Below, piece by piece: positions 14,517 to 17,377 of a DNA stretch of 17,377 bases. How positions within the stretch are numbered: the stretch's first letter is position 1; the number at the start of each line of letters is the position of its first letter. Source of the stretch: GWC2-40-17 sp035400705. GTDB taxonomy: Bacteria > Patescibacteriota > Patescibacteriia > Magasanikbacterales > UBA10003. The notes below the pieces were generated by a model, which searched no databases, had not been told where the DNA came from, and worked only from the letters and a program-made list of their open reading frames with translations. The DNA lies in assembly GCA_035400705.1 (NCBI GenBank), contig DAOMZV010000017.1, positions 1-17,377 of the forward strand, in the 5' to 3' direction. A program made the position numbers and the translations under genes.

Positions 14517-15719
14517 ATGCAATATGTCTTCATTTTAGGACGTGAACCGTTACTTTCTTTGGCCGAAATTACTTCCGTCTTAAATCGAAAATTTATTTCT
14601 TACAAACTAAAGGCTTGGCAAAAGCCTTTTTGCGTCATAGAAACACCAACTGCGCTGATTGCCAACGACTTAATGCAAGATTTAGGTGGGACAATTAAAA
14701 TTGCTGAAATTTTTTCTACAATTGAAGCCGCTGGAGATAAAAATAATTTAACTGTCTCCTTACAAAAAAGTATTTTAAATTTTTTACAAAAAAAAGGAGC
14801 GACGGATAAAAAAGTCTTTTTTGGGTTAAGTTTTTATCAGCAAGAACAAAATAAATTTAATAGCAAAAATTGGGGTTTAGAAATTAAAAATAAATTAAAA
14901 GATTTAAATATTAATTCTCGTTTAGTCACCTCCCTTGAATCAATTCTGTCTGCGGTAACAGTTAAGAAAAATAAACTTTTAAGTGAACGTGGTGCGGAAA
15001 TTATTTTACTTCCAGTTGGTAATCAATTTTTTTTGGCTGTCACTTTAGCCGTTCAGCCATTTGAAGAATTTAGCCAACGTGACTTTGGCCGACCCGGTCG
15101 AGATGCTTTTTCTGGTATGCTCCCCCCTAAGTTAGCAAAAATTATGCTTAATTTAGCTGAAGCAAAGCCAGAAGAAACTATTTTGGATCCTTTTTGCGGC
15201 TCTGGAACTATCCTAACTGAAGCCTTGATTTTGGGTTACCCAAATTTAATTGGTTCGGATATTTCGGCCAAGGCCATCAATGATACCCAACAAAATATTG
15301 ATTGGCTAAAATCAAGTGTGACTACTACCATAACCAAGGTTTCATTACTTAACGTTAATGTTCAAGAATTGGATAAAAAATTAAACAAAAAAGTTGACTG
15401 TATTGTTACTGAACCATTTTTAGGCAAGCCTCTTACTGGACATGAATCGCCGCAAGAAATAGAAAAACAATGTTTAGAATTAAAAAATCTATACGAACAG
15501 GCGTTTAGAGTTTTTTCCCAAATACTTAAAAAAGGTGGAAGGGTAATTTTTATCTTTCCCCGTTTTCAAATTCATCAAAAAACATTTTCTACAAACATCA
15601 ATAAAAAAATTGAAGAGATGGGATTTAAATCCTTACCCTTACTAGACCAAGAATTTTTAAACTACGAACGGCCGGGTCAAAAAGTGGCTAGAGAAATTTG
15701 GCGATTCAAGAAAAATTAA
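14517..15719 (+). CDS. TRM11/UPF0020-like SAM-dependent RNA methyltransferase
   Basis: This 400-residue protein has the two-part layout of TRM11/Trm-G10 enzymes: an N-terminal half (about 1-185) of THUMP-like/ferredoxin-like character and a C-terminal Rossmann methylase. The linker block RDFGRPGRDAFSGMLPPKLA (188-207) is a hallmark of the UPF0020 group. Motif I is DPFCGSGTILTEA (224-236) and the next acidic loop is SDIS (247-250). Motif IV, usually DPPY or NPPF, reads TEPFLGK (298-304). Known relatives make N2-methylguanosine in tRNA, usually at position 10; the substrate here is not proven. The ATG at 14517 is 4 nt after the previous stop, so it shares the pilus transcript, and a strong terminator follows at once. 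Confidence 0.85.
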   Translation: MQYVFILGREPLLSLAEITSVLNRKFISYKLKAWQKPFCVIETPTALIANDLMQDLGGTIKIAEIFSTIEAAGDKNNLTVSLQKSILNFLQKKGATDKKVFFGLSFYQQEQNKFNSKNWGLEIKNKLKDLNINSRLVTSLESILSAVTVKKNKLLSERGAEIILLPVGNQFFLAVTLAVQPFEEFSQRDFGRPGRDAFSGMLPPKLAKIMLNLAEAKPEETILDPFCGSGTILTEALILGYPNLIGSDISAKAINDTQQNIDWLKSSVTTTITKVSLLNVNVQELDKKLNKKVDCIVTEPFLGKPLTGHESPQEIEKQCLELKNLYEQAFRVFSQILKKGGRVIFIFPRFQIHQKTFSTNINKKIEEMGFKSLPLLDQEFLNYERPGQKVAREIWRFKKN

Positions 15720-15752
15720 AAAAAGACCTTACTCTTTGAGTAAGGTCTTTTT
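15720..15752. terminator. Bidirectional intrinsic terminator between the pilus operon and ychF
   Basis: The arms 15720-15734 and 15738-15752 form a perfect 15-bp stem (core GACCTTACTC / GAGTAAGGTC with A- and T-runs) around a TTT loop. It lies directly after the methylase stop and 2 nt from the ychF stop, so it can end transcription from both sides. Confidence 0.92.
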
Positions 15753-15754
15753 AA

Positions 15755-16834
15755 CTAAGCACCAGTATGAAAATAAACCACATCCCCATCCTGCATTAAA
15801 TAATCTTTTCCTTCTAAATGCATTTTGCCGCTTTCCTTTATTTTAGACCAGCCACCAAACTGGACAAAATCTTGCCAATCGCAAACTTCGGCTCGAATAA
15901 AACTTTTTTCAAAATCAGTATGAATAACTCCGGCGGCTTGCGGTGCCTTAGCTCCCTTAGCCACAGTCCAAGCTTTAGTTTCCATTTCACCAGAGGTTAA
16001 AAAAGTTATTAAATTTAAAATATTATAACCAGCTAAAATCAATTTATCCAAGCCAGTTTGTTGTAGACCTAAAGTATTCATATATTCTTGAGCTTCTTCT
16101 AAACTTAAATCAGCCAACTCAGCTTCTAATTTGGCGGAAATTTCAATTATTGGACCGCTAAAATTAAGCTGGTTCTGACCTTGATTTTTAATTTTATCTG
16201 GTTCATCGACATTTAAAACCATGATCATTGGTTTTAAAGTCAAAAAACTAAAGGACTTGATTTGTTTTTTTTCATCATCAGTTAAAGACAAATCACGTAA
16301 AGCTCTCCCTTCGGTTAAAGCGGCTAAAAGTTTTTCAAATAATTTAGTTTCTTGCTCTAAAAGTAAATTGCCACCGGACTTGGCCCGACTTTTTAATTCG
16401 CCTAAATGCTTTTGGGCTGTTTCCAAATCAGCTAAAGCTAATTCCAAATTAATAATTTCTAAATCAGAATTAGGATTCACCTGTCCTTGAACATGGATAA
16501 CGTCTGGGTCACTAAAACCGCGCACCACCTGAACAATAGCTGCCACTTCTCTAATATGGGACAAAAATTTATTACCTAAACCTTCCCCCTGACTCGCTCC
16601 TCTAACCAAACCAGCAATATCCACAAATTCAATAGTGGTCGGCACTATCTTGGCTGAATGAGAGACTTCTGCTAAAGGTTTTAATCGATTGTCAGGTACC
16701 TCCACCACACCCACATTAGGATCAATAGTGGCAAAAGGATAATTAGCAATTAAGGCTTGCTTTTTAGTTAACGCTTTAAACAGGGTGGATTTACCTACAT
16801 TAGGCAAACCAACAATTCCAATAGATAAAGACAT
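15755..16834 (-). CDS. ychF: YchF/OLA1-family redox-regulated ATPase
   Basis: YchF is a conserved P-loop protein of the Obg group that prefers ATP, binds ribosomes and is tied to translation and stress control. From the ATG at 16834 it has 359 residues, the usual size. G1 is GLPNVGKST (9-17), G3 is DIAGLVRGASQGEGLGNKFL (72-91), and the G4 position reads NVDE (208-211) instead of NKxD, the change linked with ATP use. G5 is SAK (233-235). The C-terminal TGS domain carries KAPQAAGVIHTDFEKSFIRAEV (297-318). A longer frame starting at 16951 would add 39 residues but spans the promoter and the preceding terminator hairpin, so I reject it. It is monocistronic, with a shared terminator. Confidence 0.96.
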   Translation of the reverse strand: MSLSIGIVGLPNVGKSTLFKALTKKQALIANYPFATIDPNVGVVEVPDNRLKPLAEVSHSAKIVPTTIEFVDIAGLVRGASQGEGLGNKFLSHIREVAAIVQVVRGFSDPDVIHVQGQVNPNSDLEIINLELALADLETAQKHLGELKSRAKSGGNLLLEQETKLFEKLLAALTEGRALRDLSLTDDEKKQIKSFSFLTLKPMIMVLNVDEPDKIKNQGQNQLNFSGPIIEISAKLEAELADLSLEEAQEYMNTLGLQQTGLDKLILAGYNILNLITFLTSGEMETKAWTVAKGAKAPQAAGVIHTDFEKSFIRAEVCDWQDFVQFGGWSKIKESGKMHLEGKDYLMQDGDVVYFHTGA

Positions 16835-16850
16835 AGTTTTATTTTTTTGT

Positions 16851-16879
16851 ATTATAAGTGATTCTTGTCTAAAATTCAA
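16851..16879 (-). promoter_or_regulatory. Promoter of ychF
   Basis: On the minus strand the -35 is TTGAAT (16874-16879, 4 of 6 consensus), followed after exactly 17 bp by a perfect TATAAT (16851-16856). The start near 16845 leaves a leader of about 11 nt with no Shine-Dalgarno site. Unlike the other promoters here it lacks the TG extension. Confidence 0.7.
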
Positions 16880-16895
16880 GGATCTAAAAATAAAC

Positions 16896-16929
16896 AAAAA
16901 AGGACTTCGCCGAAACAAAATCCTCTTTT
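16896..16929 (-). terminator. Terminator-like hairpin downstream of the reverse transcriptase
   Basis: In the minus-strand RNA, bases 16929-16918 can pair with 16907-16896 (12 bp including two G-U pairs, core AGGA / TCCT) around a 10-base loop. The 3' arm is itself a U-run, with more U-rich sequence after it. It lies about 80 nt past the reverse-transcriptase stop and just upstream of the ychF promoter, a fitting place to end the transcript. Confidence 0.45.
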
Positions 16930-16977
16930 GGTGGACTACTCTATTGACCATTAGAACCAGTTCTTTATGGAGATAGT

Positions 16978-17003
16978 AAAATGGAGAAAATTAATTCCAT
17001 TTT
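16978..17003. other. Short inverted repeat just after the reverse-transcriptase stop
   Basis: AAAATGGA (16978-16985) and TCCATTTT (16996-17003) are perfect 8-base inverted arms around a 10-base AT-rich loop. The hairpin begins 6 nt after the reverse-transcriptase stop. It could be a weak terminator, or a structured element in the 3' trailer of the transcript; its stem is AT-rich and not strong. Confidence 0.5.
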
Positions 17004-17009
17004 TCTAAG

Positions 17010-17377
17010 TTAAAATTCACTAGAAATATCGCTAACCCAATGCTCATTTAACAATTCTTCCCGTATTTTATGTCCATTCCCATGCTTTAACATTCCTAGA
17101 TATGATTGTAAGGTTTCATTTGTAGAGTGAACTTTAATTCGATTAAAGGCTCTTTTTCTGGTGACACCTCTTAAGACTCTATGATTAGAGAAATGTACCC
17201 AACCAAGAAAATCAACTCCGGAAGCCAAGGTTTTGATAAAGAGTTTATCGGGGTGGAGAGTAAGTTTAAGTTGGGTGGATAGAAATTGCTGTATTTTGGG
17301 TATTAGGCTTTCTAAGTATTTTTTATCAGTAGAAAGAAAAACAAAATCATCAGCGTAACGGACATAGTGTTTGAACT
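17010..17377 (-). CDS. Reverse transcriptase of the diversity-generating-retroelement type, C-terminal 121 residues (partial)
   Basis: The frame enters from the right edge (first full codon at 17375) and stops with TAA at 17010-17012, so the N-terminal part is missing. Visible residues 4-15 read YVRYADDFVFLS, with the catalytic YADD of the reverse-transcriptase palm at 17346-17357. Next come the helical thumb-proximal segment and motif 6 LKLTLHPDKLFI (36-47), motif 7 GVDFLGWVHF (53-62), HRVLR, a basic stretch (RKRAFNRIK) and SYLGMLKHGNGHKI (91-104). This order closely resembles DGR reverse transcriptases as I know them, and these are frequent in Patescibacteria. No maturase X or HNH endonuclease domain follows, which argues against a group II intron protein. 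A TTG at 17228 lies inside the domain and is not the start. No template or variable repeat is demonstrable within the window. Confidence 0.85.
   Translation of the reverse strand, partial: FKHYVRYADDFVFLSTDKKYLESLIPKIQQFLSTQLKLTLHPDKLFIKTLASGVDFLGWVHFSNHRVLRGVTRKRAFNRIKVHSTNETLQSYLGMLKHGNGHKIREELLNEHWVSDISSEF

Noticed and set aside
16835..16951. 39-residue N-terminal extension of YchF.
   Set aside because: It spans the ychF promoter and the hairpin behind the reverse transcriptase, and YchF proteins normally begin just before the GLPNVGKST motif.
16930..16977. A tRNA-like segment (AGAACCAGTTCT).
   Set aside because: The inverted arms are only 5 bp with a 2-base gap, and no T-loop, acceptor stem or CCA end is present.
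17010..17228. A free-standing 72-residue protein starting at a TTG at 17228.
   Set aside because: The frame is open from 17375 and encodes reverse-transcriptase motifs upstream, so this is the end of a larger gene.

Overview
The window is AT-rich, densely packed bacterial DNA that reads with the standard stop codons. No in-frame UGA interrupts any gene, which argues against the UGA-recoding Gracilibacteria and Absconditabacteria. Gene content and style suggest a Candidate Phyla Radiation (Patescibacteria) genome, most likely a Parcubacteria-like lineage. The clues are a very large repeat-rich secreted protein, short leaders with few Shine-Dalgarno sites, a type IV pilus cluster, a zinc-type S18, a TRM11-like methylase, and a reverse transcriptase of the kind seen in diversity-generating retroelements (DGRs). 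This placement is an inference from content; no 16S or marker phylogeny is present.

Layout. (1) Positions 1-1752, minus: the N-terminal 584 residues of a giant secreted, repeat-containing surface protein that runs off the left edge. (2) Positions 1833-5997, plus: a promoter, then ftsK, a RodZ-like HTH/membrane gene and recA, closed by a strong hairpin terminator. (3) Positions 6006-7614, minus: epmA followed by efp. EpmA is the LysRS-like enzyme that modifies the EF-P tip lysine, so enzyme and substrate sit in one transcription unit. (4) Positions 7639-9012, minus: rpsF-ssb-rpsR, with a good promoter, a Shine-Dalgarno site and a terminator. (5) Positions 9129-15752, plus: a type IV pilus operon (pilB, pilC, pilM, pilN, pilO), a 98-residue membrane protein of unknown function, and a TRM11/UPF0020-type RNA methylase, closed by a 15-bp terminator hairpin shared with the convergent ychF. 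(6) Positions 15755-16879, minus: ychF with its own promoter. (7) Positions 16896-17377, minus: the C-terminal 121 residues of a reverse transcriptase (catalytic YADD) that enters from the right edge, followed by two hairpins.

How it fits together. The middle of the window is housekeeping: chromosome translocation, recombination, translation-elongation rescue and ribosomal proteins. The pilus operon provides the cytoplasmic motor ATPase (PilB), platform (PilC) and inner-membrane alignment complex (PilM/N/O). Major pilin, PilT and prepilin peptidase are not here. The two edges are the accessory parts. The most interesting one is the reverse transcriptase at the right edge: its visible sequence looks DGR-like, so a template repeat, variable repeat and target gene may lie just outside the window. 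No template/variable pair could be demonstrated inside it.

Several computed gene starts (TTG or GTG, or far upstream) are better moved to internal ATGs: ftsK 1887, pilC 10935, pilN 13125, the 98-residue gene 14216, the methylase 14517, rpsR 7895, rpsF 8948 and ychF 16834.
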